A stretch of DNA of 64,000 bases from Hanleya hanleyi (GCA_036873755.1 JAVTVY010025378.1:1-64000); one strand, 5' to 3'; shown: positions 51,063 through 62,300, numbered from the stretch's first letter. Notes: a model not told the origin generated them from the letters alone. Translations and numbers: made by a program.

Positions 51063-51900
51063 ATGGCTCTGGTGGACCAGCGTCTGCTTCAAAGCCTCCA
51101 ATCGCCGTATCCGATCCCACTTACGGTGAAGACGATCAACACACTCGATCACGAGATGAAACAGATTCTACAACGACCGGGGTTAAGCGACAGTGAGAAA
51201 GTATAACATTACAATCAGGCGCTTCAACGGTACATCAACTTCATGGACCAATAGAAATCCCTTGAACCAAGGCCGGCGTCAGTTGCACAGCCAGCACAAC
51301 GCGTACCGCCAACACCACTTGTCCCACAGCTGCCATTACCAGGTGCATCATCCACAGTCCCACAGTGGGTCGAAGACGACGTCTTACAGAGTGTACTTGC
51401 GTCGTTCAAGAAACAAGCTCGCCTAGTATTACAGCGAGTGAAAGACAATCCGAACATGACCTGGAATGATAAAGGCGATCTACTGGTACAGAACCAGGTG
51501 GTCCCCGGTACCCACACGACGGACTTAGTGAATGACTTCAAGCGTCAACGCAGGTCATACACGGATCCCCAAGGATGAGAGGTCTTTGCTCAAGGCTTGA
51601 AAGACAAGCATGTACCACAGGAATTGGTGGGGAACCCCCAGCGCTGGGACTGGATGCAGCGGGCCATACAACAGCAATCGCCGGTACGCGCACCCCGCAA
51701 GTCACAACGACAGAGACGGACTGGAGATGGAACCGGAGTCAGCACCTTAAACACCACAACGGCGGGCACCTTCTTTTCACAGCTTTACAACACCAGCCCT
51801 GAAATTACGTCCACCGCGAGGATCACGACACCGGGAAAAAGCGTCCAAGGCCTGGGAACACTATTAATTCCGGGAGCGGTGGCAAGAAAAATCAGTCGCC
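51063..51900 (+). pseudogene. Conserved virion-block protein, Polinton 2
   Basis: The homologue of 16363-17181 begins MALVDQRLLQSLQSPYPIP. The conserved domain (WNDKGDLLVQNQVVPGTH, PQELVGNPQRW) is readable, but at least three in-frame stops interrupt it. Confidence 0.7.
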
Positions 51901-52505
51901 ATGTTTTACCTCACACCGCCCAGTAATAGTACGGCTGCGGTGTTTCCCAACAACAGCTCGGCCCATTTTGTCACGCAGCTGCCACATCCCTTACATCTCC
52001 CCGGACGTTGAGAGTGTGGCCTAGTGGATATCCGGTATCCGTATACGTGGTACAACGTGCAACTTGATACGGTATGGTACGAGCTCGTATACGAAGGCAA
52101 CACATATAACTTCATTTTTCCCGAAGGCCAGTACCATACACCCAAAATATTCATCCATGCGTTGCGTAACCTCATTAAGAGCTCGACCCCGGGAGGGAAA
52201 GACGTTGAAGGAGCTGTGTGCGCTGGAGACGGATAACTATGTCGGGCCCGGTCGGCTCCGGGGGAAGACCATGCTGGATCTTAAGGCTGGGTTGTATGGA
52301 CTCGGATGTGGTGGATGATCACATTGTCGGTGATATCGATGCGCCCCTGCTCCGCGTCTGCCGGTTTACCGGTGCGACCAACTGACATCAGTACCATCAC
52401 CATCGATATAGGCGATGACACCGGATAACCTCTGGCATTCGGGACTGGGAAAGTGGTGGTCACACTTCATATTTGACAAGCACGTTCTCCCAACTTTGTA
52501 TAATG
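51901..52505 (+). pseudogene. Penton-like minor capsid protein, Polinton 2
   Basis: It begins MFYLTPPSNSS. A Trp codon of element 1 is TGA here (near 52011), followed by DIRYPYTWYNV. Internal deletions and frameshifts occur after 52180. The ending TAATG junction with the next gene is kept. Confidence 0.7.
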
Positions 52506-52919
52506 AAGGTACTTTACGAGTGCGATGCACGCAGCTGTATGGACTATTATACCCAACAGGCCGGTGGTGGCCTTTCTGTCTTTGCAGGTACACGAATCCA
52601 ACCAGGACATGGGCTGGGGAACATACTCGGGAACATCGTCAAAACGTTCCTGCCCTTGGCGACGCGTTCGATGAAAGCGGTCGGCAAACAAGAGGTCCGA
52701 AGTGGGGTGCAAGCCCTGGGAGATGCGTTCAGCGGTGTCCCCGTCCGTGAAGCATTGAAACGTCGAACCAAAGAAGCAGGAGATGTCTTGGTCGCCAAAT
52801 CACAACGAACCGTAGGGAATAAAACACCTACACCGCCGAGACTGCGCATCAGTCGACGACCGACCCACCGAGGACGCATATCAAAGACCCGAAGGATCTT
52901 TGCGCAAATATGTCCTTAA
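52503..52919 (+). CDS. Basic pVI/pX-like virion protein, Polinton 2 (open)
   Basis: The homologue of 18005-18430, open for 138 codons. MKVLYECDARSCMDYYTQQ, then PGHGLGNILGNIVKTFLPL, VGKQEVRSGVQALGDA, REALKRRTKEAGD and a basic tail. It overlaps the MCP start by 10 bp. Confidence 0.65.
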   Translation: MKVLYECDARSCMDYYTQQAGGGLSVFAGTRIQPGHGLGNILGNIVKTFLPLATRSMKAVGKQEVRSGVQALGDAFSGVPVREALKRRTKEAGDVLVAKSQRTVGNKTPTPPRLRISRRPTHRGRISKTRRIFAQICP

Positions 52920-53384
52920 TCCACGCAGAGTCCTGCCCCTCCACCAACAGTGATACACACAGGCCAGTTCCGAACAAGGATTGCTGATGGAGCATCTCCC
53001 GCTCTCCAGCCACAACGAAACAGGGCCCATCGAGTTCATCATCAGCAATGCAGATAAGGCCTATGTGGATTTAGCCCATACGTACTTGTATGTGAAAGCC
53101 AAGATCATCAATGGGGATGGCTCCAAAATCATCGACCGTGCAACGGTGGGCCCGACGAATCTCTGGCTGCACTCTATGTTTCAACAGCTGGATATTTTTC
53201 TCATCGACAAACTCATCAGTGACTCGACCAACACGTACCCCTATTGAGCCTACATCGAAACGTTGTTGTCGTATGGACGAGAGGCTAAACATCTCATTTG
53301 ACAGCCTCTTCATTCTACCGGGACTCATTCGAGCACATGGGCACGGAGAACGAGAATGCGGGATGGAACAAACGGAAGAGTTTT
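52910..53384 (+). pseudogene. Major capsid protein, Polinton 2, N-terminal part
   Basis: It begins MSLIHAESCPSTNS. Another frame then carries PIEFIISNADKAYVDLAHTY and LWLHSMFQQLDIFLIDKLIS. Stops near 53247 and 53300 and a frame change precede the LINE insertion. Confidence 0.8.
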
Positions 53385-56300
53385 TTTTTAAATTGAATTG
53401 AATTGAATTGTATTCACCAACAAAACAAAAGCATGTCAAGACACAAAGGCAAAGTGGTTATTAAGGCATTACAATAAATGAAGAAATATGTTTGCCCAGT
53501 GACATAGATTGGCGGGAATAAAACCCCTAAGGGCTTGTTCTATCCCTAGATAAAGAATATAACATTAATGTAGAAATCTAAAGTAAGATTTATAGGTGAA
53601 ATAACGTAGCAATCGTTATTCTTTTGTATAAATTATATACAAGTAAAACACCTGGCAATTTTTTGTGATATTAGGTCAGATTCATATAAGATATGTTTTA
53701 AGTTTTTATTTGAACACCGAAGTAGGTTTAATTGTTTTAATTACAACACATATAAGGGAAGTGGGAAGAGGTGCCGACATACTGACTGCGTCACATGACT
53801 TCACAGAATAGTCTTCTGGTTAACCTATTCTAAAGCACATACCAAGAATCTAACGTTTCGTGATATGTGTTGTATCTCAGGTACGCTTTTATTGTACCTG
53901 TTCATGTGGCAACTTGGATGATATGACCACACGGCCCCTAGCACCGGCATAAGCGGTATTAGATACAAATCTAGAGAGCTATGATGGAAATGCTCTGACA
54001 ACTCGTATACTGGTAATTGGTGAGCTGTTTCGCTGTGACAACTCGTACATTGGACATTGGTGAGCTGTATCGTCGTCAGATGTAAATGACGGCATTTAGC
54101 ACAAAAGACTAGTCTGTAAGGCCCGATGTCGACCCAGCATCAACTTCCCACAAGTGCCAACATATATCAAAGACCAAATGGTCTGTACAGGGGGCGGGCC
54201 TCGGGGACGAAACGTCCACCAGCAGAATCTCGCCATATACAGGAAAAAATTACAACACATATAAGGGGGAAGCTTGTTCCATTCACGAGGTCCACTGGTT
54301 TCGAGGGTATAAAATGATAAATTGGATTGATATAATGGCCTGTAAAGGTTAAGTTGTTGCCCTCTGGTATGATAATGATGGACGGCGGATTATCTAGTAA
54401 AGTATGTTTGATATGATTTTTGCAAATTGTACGAATGGTGCATAAATTTGTGGACAATCAATAGACATGAGTACAAGTTTAACTTAGATAACGTCAATAT
54501 ATGTAGACTTAATGGTGAAATAATGGTGCTGTATGTTCGTATTTGTTGGATAAAGTTATTGTTCTTACAGCTCGTTTTTGTAATAATAATAGTGTATTCA
54601 GGTGAGTAGTATAAGTGTTGCCCCAGATGGTATTGCAGTAAGATAAGTATGGAAATATCATTGAAAAATATAAAATATACAATGTTTCCTTGTTTATAGA
54701 GTTTTTAATAAAATTTATAATTCCTATATTTCGTGATACTTTGTAAAATATGTAGTTTATATGCGTTTTCCAGTTCAACTGGTCATTAAAATAGAGGCCT
54801 AAGAATTTAAACTGATGAATGAGTTCTATTTCTGTTCCCGAAATAAAAAGGTGTAGCATATTGGATGGACGAATGTTAGCATATATTCGGCTTAATTAGC
54901 ATATATTTGGTTTTTCCAGCATTCAGCGACAGGCGATTACAAGAAAACCAACGATGAATTTTTTCTAGTTCCTGTGTCATTATACGAAATACTTCTGGGA
55001 GTTCTTTAGAAGAAAACACAACACTAGTATAATAATTTTGAGCAGATTACTAACACTGCATATATCATTTATATATAGAAGAAAGAGAAATGGCCCAAGA
55101 ATCGATCCTTGTGGAACCCCACAGGAGACATACTGTTGGCGCTCAGTCAAGTAACTACGAAACCAATTGTTAGATGAACCTCGGAAGCCAAAGTGATTCA
55201 ACTTAGAGAGAAGAATATTATGATTTACGGTGTCCAATGCCTTTGACAGATCCAAGAAACAAGAGATTAGCATATCATATCATGAAGAGAACATGCTGCT
55301 AGAGAAGTTATTTGCTCAAAATCCATACTGGCTCATAGAAATAAGTTCATGTAACTCCAGGAATCATCCTGTTAACAACAAGTTTCTCAAGAATTTTACT
55401 GAAACATGGCAGAACAGATATTGCTATAGTAATGTCACCCGATTTAAAAATGGGTGTTACCTTAAGAGATTTATAGAGAGTTGGTACTATTCCAGAGTTG
55501 AAAGATAAATTGCAGATATTCGAGAGAGAATCAGAAATATAATTCGATACTAATTTTACTATTGATATTCGAACACCGTCCAAGCCAGGTGCAGCGAATT
55601 TCAAACTCATGGTAGTTTTTTGTACATCGTTAGCTGTGACTTGTGGAAAATGAAAATGTTCTGTAGTAGGGGTACCGAGATAATCTTTGAAGTTTTGTAC
55701 AGCAACTGGGATTTGTGAATCGAGGTTCGCGGCAGCTGTACTAAAGTATTCATTAAATCTGGAAGCTATTTCGTAATTATTGGATATTTCATTACCATTT
55801 ACATTAAAGTATTTTGATGCTTTTGCGGATTGACGTCGATTGAGTATTTGATTCAGAATTTTCCATGTAGAGTTGATGTCTTTGTTACTCTCATTGAATG
55901 TGTCTTCAAAATATTGTTTTTAGAAACACGAAGAGTATGGTTTAGTTTGTTCCGGTATATTCTGTACTGGTTGTGAACATCAGCATCATGAGTTGCAAGA
56001 TATAATCTATATAAACTATTCTTTTCGAATATTTAGTTTAAACTATTCTTTTTGAATATTTAGTTTAACTATTCTTTTCGAATATTTAGCTTAAAATGCC
56101 AGAGAAAATCCAAGGTTTAATGATTTTCTTTCAATGTGATTTTCAAGTGATAATAGTCAAACAATCATTATGAATCGAGTTGAATTTTAAGTTAAAAGTT
56201 TCCAGGGCTGTATTAGGATCATCATTCTCATCACAGTCATCTGAAAAATCGACGTCTTTGATTCTTTGGATAAAACAGTCAGTTTTTTTCATGTGTTATT

Positions 56301-57145
56301 TGTCGGTAGCTGATAGTACGATTGGAGGGAACATTGCACGATTCAAGAAAATGCCAGACAATAACTTTTCTTCATGGAAGTTAAGAAAAATATTATCTAT
56401 TAGCGTTGATGTGTGTGGTCGAACTCTTGTAGGTTTTGTAATTTGCGGAAAAAATGTTGAGATTTCATAATTTCAAGAAACTCCTTCGAAGGTGAATGAC
56501 GATCAGTTTTAAAAAGATCAACATTGAAATCGCTCATTAACACACAGTTTGTTTTTCCTATATCAGGATTATTAAGGATGTTAAGTAGATGTCCGTTAAA
56601 AGTGCTCACGTTTTTATTTGGTGGCCTGTAAAGTATTCCCACAATGTACTTTTTTCGCCGTAGAGTAATTCAATAAAAAGAGATTCATATTCACCACCTT
56701 CATCTAGTTGAGAAAGATCTTCTCTCAGTGTGCATGATTTTATCTTTTCATTAACGTAAAAATTAAGTCCACCTCCCCGTTTCTTATTTCTTGAAGATGG
56801 AAAAGGAATAAAGCCAGGCATGTCAAATAATGCCTCAGCTGTTGGATTCATGATCAGCAACCCCAGAACACCAAATTCATATTTTAAGTTATGTATAAAT
56901 CCGGTGATCTCAGAAAAATGTTTTTTTGGTGCGTATTGATCGTTCCAGTGATTAATTTCATAATCAGTGTCATCTGTAACAGCTTTACTGTGCTCATCCT
57001 CCTCACTGGTTTCATTTTGATCCATTACGGTTCAGAGATATAATGTTAACGGTCTGACCTAGTATCACAATGTAGAATGGATAAATCATGGATGAAAAAG
57101 TAAAACAAGAAAATAACATATTTATATATACGACATGACAAGGTG
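53385..57145 (-). mobile_element. CR1/L2-like LINE inserted in the capsid gene
   Basis: Read on the minus strand: endonuclease fragments (MGILYRPPN, CVLMSDFNVDLFK; 56400-57025), then RT pieces with APGLDGVRI (55347-55610), [17 protein letters not shown] and [20 protein letters not shown] (54980-55273) and a post-RT IHQFKFLGLYFNDQLNW segment (54509-54859). The 3' tail is a run of ATTCA/AATTC repeats plus poly(T) on the plus strand at 53384-53412. Stops and frameshifts are present and the ADD motif is not recognisable, so it is inactive. The MCP segment of roughly residues 165-310 is missing at this site. Confidence 0.8.
53740..54266 (+). repeat. Non-autonomous repeat inside the LINE tail
   Basis: It is bounded by two copies of ATTACAACACATATAAGGG (53740 and 54248). 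Interior landmarks are GAAGTGGGAAGAGGTGCCGA, TGTTCATGTGGCAACTTGG, CACACGGCCCCTAGCACCGG and, before the second boundary, CATATACAGGAAAAA. Because other loci start with the same 19 bases, the boundary is more likely the unit start in a tandem array than a target duplication. Confidence 0.6.
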
Positions 57146-57150
57146 ACGTC

Positions 57151-57518
57151 ATCAATTTTGTGGCCCTGCATGTGGACGGACAACAGGTCCCAGCCACGGC
57201 CTTAACACCGAACTTTGGGCGCGGGAATTTAATTCGAGCCTATCAGAACCTGTTTACAGCGACGGGTCAAATCAGTCAGCATGAAGAGAATATGATCAGT
57301 CGGGAGGACTACGCTAACGGATTCACGTTGTTCTGTTTTCATCTGACCCTTACCTTAGATAACGACCATCAGCGGAACCTCGCCAGGCAAGGCAACTTAC
57401 GAAATCCACTTCGCACGAGCCCTCCGGAGCAGCATTAATGTGATCTGCTACGCTGAGTTTGATAACATCATTCAAGTGAACAAGGCGCGCAAGGTTCTGT
57501 GGGACTTTGCCACCTAAC
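57151..57518 (+). pseudogene. Major capsid protein, Polinton 2, C-terminal part
   Basis: NFVALHVDGQQVPATAL and YQNLFTATGQISQHEENMIS match the element 1 MCP C-terminus. A frameshift near 57400 moves the last 35 codons (INVICYAEFDNII-type end) to another frame. Confidence 0.8.
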
Positions 57519-57975
57519 ATGGATACAGACCAGATTACCACCGTTCTGGAGAGCGGTCTTTCAAGGGGTGTTCACCCGAGAAGTGTTCCCGTTAGACCGT
57601 GTATATCCGGTCGCATACGTGCTCAACACGGACCCGATGGATCGTTCCGGTCAGTAGTGGGTGGCCGTGTACTTGACAGAACAACAGAGCAAATACTTTG
57701 ATCCGTACGGCCTGCCACCCCTCCATCCCGATTTAACAGCCTTCATGGACGAAGGCACAGAGATGTGGTGTTGGAAAAGTCAAGCGTTGCAAAGCATGAG
57801 CGGTAGCGTATGCGGCCAGTACGGATTGTTTTACCTCTACCACAGTTGCCGGGGACGGACGCTACCCATCATCGTACAGATGTCTGACGAGTACCTCCAG
57901 GCCGAAGACCGAGATGTACCGGTGTACGACTGGGCCGCAAACCATTTCAATGTACAAGCCCCGTTCTGGGCTTGA
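57519..57975 (+). pseudogene. Adenain-like protease, Polinton 2
   Basis: It begins MDTDQITTVL one base after the MCP stop, as in element 1. The first third is frameshifted. The 57661-57975 frame has the acidic residue in YFDPYGLPPL and, unlike element 1, an intact SGSVCGQYGLFYL active-site Cys motif. Confidence 0.75.
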
Positions 57976-58450
57976 ATTCTAAGCATTTCAACGTGCCCCG
58001 TTCTGGGCTTCAGTTTTCACGTGGTTGTTCTCACGTTGTTGTTGTTTTTTATTGTTTTTCTTGAACAACAGAGCAAATACTTTGATCCGTACGGCCTGCC
58101 ACCCCTCCATCCCGATTTAACAGCCTTCATGGACGAAGGCACAGAGATGTGGTGTTGGAAAAGTCAAGCGTTGCAAAGCATGAGCGGTAGCGTATGCGGC
58201 CAGTACGGATTGTTTTACCTCTACCACAGTTGCCGGGGACGGACGCTACCCATCATCGTACAGATGTCTGACGAGTACCTCCAGGCCGAAGACCGAGATG
58301 TACCGGTGTACGACTGGGCCGCAAACCATTTCAATGTACAAGCCCCGTTCTGGGCTTGAATTCTAAGCATTTCAACGTATACGCCCCGTTCTGGGCTTCA
58401 GTTTTCACGTGGTTGTTCTCACGTTGTTGTTGTTTTTTATTGTTTTTCTT
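57679..58450 (+). repeat. Tandem duplication of protease 3' end (384/388 bp)
   Basis: 57679-58062 and 58063-58450 are almost identical; the only difference I see is a 4-base insertion (ATAC) near 58379. Each copy contains the last ~98 protease codons and about 85 bp of 3' flank ending ATTGTTTTTCTTGAA. Confidence 0.9.
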
Positions 58451-58899
58451 GAATACAAAAAAAACAAGTTGAGATCTCACCCAAAACCCTGTCTTGTGTG
58501 TTTTCTGTGCAATAGGGTACGAGCAAAGACAAGTGGCCATCAATGCCCAATGCTTGAACATAAATGTGGGATTCTAATTCTAACCAAACTGGTATAGGCC
58601 AGTCAGTGAGTCGGCTGGGAAAGTAGCCAACCAGTGGCCTTGGATGGGGCCAAATGTGACCAATCAATGCCCAGAAAACAATGCAAGAGCACTGCAATAA
58701 TATAGAGAGCCAATGAAATCAGCACACAGACCAAGTACGTGTTTTGATCTAGGTTAAGAGCGGGCATTCCTTTGACGAAGAAGGAAGATGGCAAGTTACA
58801 AGAGCAACAGGTGGAGTGAAAAACTATAGAGTTCGAGGTGCCGGTAAAGACCATGCAGGAAGATGACGAGTGGAGAAAGGAGCATGAGCTGACGATACT

Positions 58900-59480
58900 G
58901 TCAAGGGCCATGTATGATGACGTGCATTCCTTGAGATTAACATTGGAGTAACTGAAGGACATATACAGTCGTATTCAGGGGCAGATAACTCTTGCTGGGC
59001 CTCAACGATAGGTCCGCAAGGGCACTTAAACGTATCTTGACTCTTTGAAAGGGCATTAAAGGTCACATTGACCGTAACAAATTTTTACTATGCTCTTTGT
59101 GACGTCACTTTTTCCGGACTTTTGACCCCTGCGCATTCCCATTAGGAGCAAGCATAAGCCATCTACAAACGTCCATTCCCATGCGCTTTTTCTACTGCGC
59201 ATGCGTGGAATGACGTCAGTTCCACGCCACACTCATTCAGTCGGACGGTCCTTCACGCTTGCTTCACTATGACACAACCCGCGGCCCATTTGGACCAATA
59301 TTGGCCCATCTCGACCCCAAAACGTCCATTCCGATGCACTAGTTCTACCGTACCAATTCAGTCGGACGCTTCTTCACGAGTGCTACACAATGACACCTCC
59401 CACGTCCCATTTGTACCAATAGTGGACCCCAAAACATCGATAGTTCCACATGGTTTAGGTGTAAAGTCCGTGTTCCGCTT
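58900..59480 (-). repeat. Right arm of the inverted composite repeat
   Basis: On the minus strand it matches 40480-40655 plus 42000-42190 in order, without the Penelope-like insertion, and carries CACGCATGCGCAGTAG and TGACGTCA-type sites. Further left it matches 46590-46740. Confidence 0.8.
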
Positions 59481-59855
59481 TTTATATTTTCGGGACAAAT
59501 CCTAATTTTACATGCAGCCCTGCAGATACCATCATACCCAATTCCCTGGATGATTCCCTATGGTTTAGGTGTAAAGTCCGTGTTTCGTTTTTTATATGTA
59601 TTTAAACTCAATCCTCAATTTACATGCACCCACTAACCCACCGTGCCTCTCTCGGCAAGCCCAAATCCGCTGGGGACCGATATTAGCCCCTCTAGACCTG
59701 GTTGATAGGGTTTTTTCCTATTGCAGGAGTAAAGTCCGTGTTCCGGTTTTTAGCTCATCTGGGCCGAAGGTCCTTTTTCGGCTAATGTCATGGCCTGATT
59801 GTCCGTCGTGCGTCGTCCGTCGTCCGTCGCGCGTAAACATCTTCTTCTCTGAAAC
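59481..59855 (-). repeat. Inverted copies of the ~160 bp composite repeat
   Basis: The units match 39660-39990 in inverted orientation (CCGATATTAGCCCCTCTAGA, CACTAACCCACCGTGCC). Confidence 0.75.
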
Positions 59856-59857
59856 CG

Positions 59858-60775
59858 CTTGGCTGATCCATTCAAAGCCCGTTCCTTCTCATTCACCAAA
59901 CGCTATATAGACGATCTTCTCGCTGGGGATAATCGCTATATAAATGACGCAGTGAAGGATATATATCCACCTTCACTGGATTTGAAGGAAACTACAGATA
60001 GCCCTACAGGCACATCATATTTAGATCTATATCTCTATAAAAATGAAGCGGGCATTCTCTCTCGTCGACTTTATGACAAAAGACATTATTACAATTTCGA
60101 CATCGTAAATTATCCCTTTCTGGACAGTAATATTCCAGTGGGACCTGCATACGGCGTATACATATCTCGCTTAGTAGCATTTGCTAGATCCTGTGCTAAA
60201 TGTGACGATTTTAATCAACGTCACAAAACACTGGTTCAGAAACTTAAAAAACAGGGCTATTCCACCAAGCGCCTACACTCAAAGTTTCTCAAATTTGGCG
60301 ATACATATCGCATGCTGATAGCAAAATACGAACGTAGCGTGCAAAATCTATGGCGCTACGTTTCGTAACTTGTGTCTAATTCCGCTTAACCCGGGGCTAT
60401 GGGCCGTATGAACCCATGTACTTTAAGAACCTCAAGGTACTCATATGAACAGGCACAATCAAAGCGTGACTGAGATACATAATTCTTTAGATGACGACTT
60501 TACAACGAATATTATGAATTAAGAATACTGATCAGCGATACGGATTTGATATTTTTGAAACATCATGATGTCTTGCCGGCATCATTGAAAACTGTTGACC
60601 GCTTCTCTCTTGCAGGAAACAAGCCTATGTTTATGTATACTATGATTGTCTTTTTGAGTTTGGTGCTAATACTGTTATATGGAAAATGGAATAGGTCTTT
60701 GGATTATGGACGCGGATATTCTCTGATGGACGACGGCTGGATTATGAATGACGGACTAGACGCTTGTAATTGACA
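59858..60775 (+). mobile_element. Penelope-like element copy, RT C-terminus plus 3' tail
   Basis: The ORF 59859-60368 is open and contains FTKRYIDDLLAGDNRY (motif C), SYLDLYLYKNEAGILSRRLY and a C-terminal KLKKQGYSTKRLHSKFLKFG segment, ending WRYVS. The tail holds the CCCGGGGCTA box, a hairpin region and a second small ORF, and ends CTTGTAATT. The N-terminal RT half, with motif A, is missing. Confidence 0.8.
60546..60773 (+). CDS. Small ORF in Penelope-like tail, one TM segment
   Basis: A 75-codon ORF (MIFLKHHDVLPASLKTVDRF..., hydrophobic MYTMIVFLSLVLILLYG, then a DYGRGYSLMDDGW tail). Open copies with the same end occur at 40217-40447 and 40647-40880 (minus). It could be coding or a consequence of high identity between recent copies. 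Confidence 0.35.
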   Translation: MIFLKHHDVLPASLKTVDRFSLAGNKPMFMYTMIVFLSLVLILLYGKWNRSLDYGRGYSLMDDGWIMNDGLDACN

Positions 60776-60834
60776 TGCATGTTGCCCCCAATGAGTACAC
60801 CAGAATTTGTTCATGCCGTATCGATATGGTTTTA

Positions 60835-62300
60835 AATATGGCTGTCATGGTGGCCATCTTGAATTTTCCAGTGAAAACTTTTCATCATTATTTTTCGGTA
60901 ACTACTTCATGGATCTTTCTCAAATTTGGTACACCGGTTCCCCTGGGGTTTGGTTGTGCAAGATGCCTTTTCTGCCCGAATTTGAAAATCCAATATGGCC
61001 ACCAGGTGGCCATCTTGGATTTCCCCCAAGACACTTTGTTATCGGATTTCTCAGGAAGTACTTTATGGATCTTTCTCAAATTTGGTACACAGGTTCCTCT
61101 TGGGGTCTAGTTGTGCAAGATACCTTTTGTGATCTGATTCGAAAATCCAATATGGCCACCAGGCGGCCATTTTGGATTTCCCCATGAAACATTGTTATCG
61201 TGATTTCTCGGCAAGTACTGCATGGATTTTTCTCAAATTTGATACAAAGGTTCCCCTTGGGGTCTAGTTGTACAAGATCTGTTTTTCGGTCCGATTCGAA
61301 AATCCAATTTGGCCACCAGGCGGCCTTCTTGGATTTTCCTATGAAATATTGTTATCGTGATTTCTCAGGAAGTACTTTATGGAGCTTTTTCAAATTTGGT
61401 ACACAGGTTCCTCTTGGGGTCTAGTTGTGCAAGATACCTTTTCTGCCCTGATTCGAAAATCCAATATGGCCACCAGGCGGCCTTCTTGGATTTCCCTATG
61501 AAATTTTGTTATCGTGATTTCTCAGGAAGTACTTTATGGAGCTTTTTCAAATTTGGTACACAGGTTCCTCTTGGGGTCTAGTTGTGCAAGATACCTTTTG
61601 TGATCTGATTCGAAAATCCAATATGGCCACCAGGCGGCCATTTTGGATTTCCCCATGAAACATTGTTATCGTGATTTCTCGGCAAGTACTGCATGGATTT
61701 TTCTCAAATTTGATACAAAGGTTCCCCTTGGGGTCTAGTTGTACAAGATCTGTTTTTCGGTCCGATTCGAAAATCCAATTTGGCCACCAGGCGGCCTTCT
61801 TGGATTTTCCTATGAAATATTGTTATCGTGATTTCTCAGGAAGTACTTTATGGAGCTTTTTCAAATTTGGTACACAGGTTCCTCTTGGGGTCTAGTTGTG
61901 CAAGATACCTTTTGTAATCTGATTCGAAAATCCAATATGGCCACCAGGCGGCCATCTTGGATTTCCCCATGAAACATTGTTATCGTGATTTCTCGGAAAG
62001 TATTGCATGGATTTTTCTCAAATTTGGTACACAGGTTCCACTTGGGGTCTAGTTGTGGAAGATACCTTTTGTGATCTGATTCAAAAATCCAATATGGCTA
62101 CCAGGCGGCCATCTTGAATTTTCCCATAAAATTTTGTTAGTGTGAATTCTCAGGAAATTACTGCGTGGATCTTTGTCAAATTGGGTACACAGGTTCCCCT
62201 CGTGGTCCAGTTGTGCAAGATATCTTTTTTAATCCATTTCGAAAAAAATCTAATCTGGCCGCATCATGAATTTCCCATGAAAGTTTGTTATCACGAAATC
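60835..62300 (+). repeat. Tandem array of ~157 bp units, about nine copies
   Basis: The anchor ATGGCCACCAGGCGGCC or variants recur at about 60997, 61153, 61310, 61466, 61624, 61781, 61937 and 62094. Two segments 471 bp apart (from 61200 and 61671) are near-identical, so three-unit blocks amplified as a higher-order repeat. The recurring 74-codon ORFs are artefacts. Confidence 0.85.

Larger units (their letters stand above)
46860..58450 (+). mobile_element. Polinton/Maverick element 2, decayed and rearranged
   Basis: Gene order follows element 1 from PC4-like gene to protease but with amino-acid divergence throughout, so it is a separate lineage and not a copy of element 1. It lacks recognisable TIRs, both RING genes and almost all of PolB. 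A Penelope-like fragment and a LINE interrupt it, and most ORFs have stops or frameshifts. The outer limits given are those of recognisable coding sequence. Confidence 0.85.

Noticed and set aside
54195..54235. GGGGACGAAACGTCC as a hammerhead core
   Set aside because: It is a simple hairpin GGACG-AAA-CGTCC without an upstream CUGANGA motif; the related copy near 3100 has a changed sequence.
60480..60600. Hammerhead ribozyme in the Penelope-like tail (GAAACATCATGATGTC resembles box 2 plus stem III)
   Set aside because: No CUGANGA core with a compatible stem II is present, and the other copies read GGAAC in place of GAAAC.
60835..62300. CRISPR-like array
   Set aside because: Whole units are homologous, with no alternation of constant repeats and unique spacers, and the context is eukaryotic satellite-like DNA.
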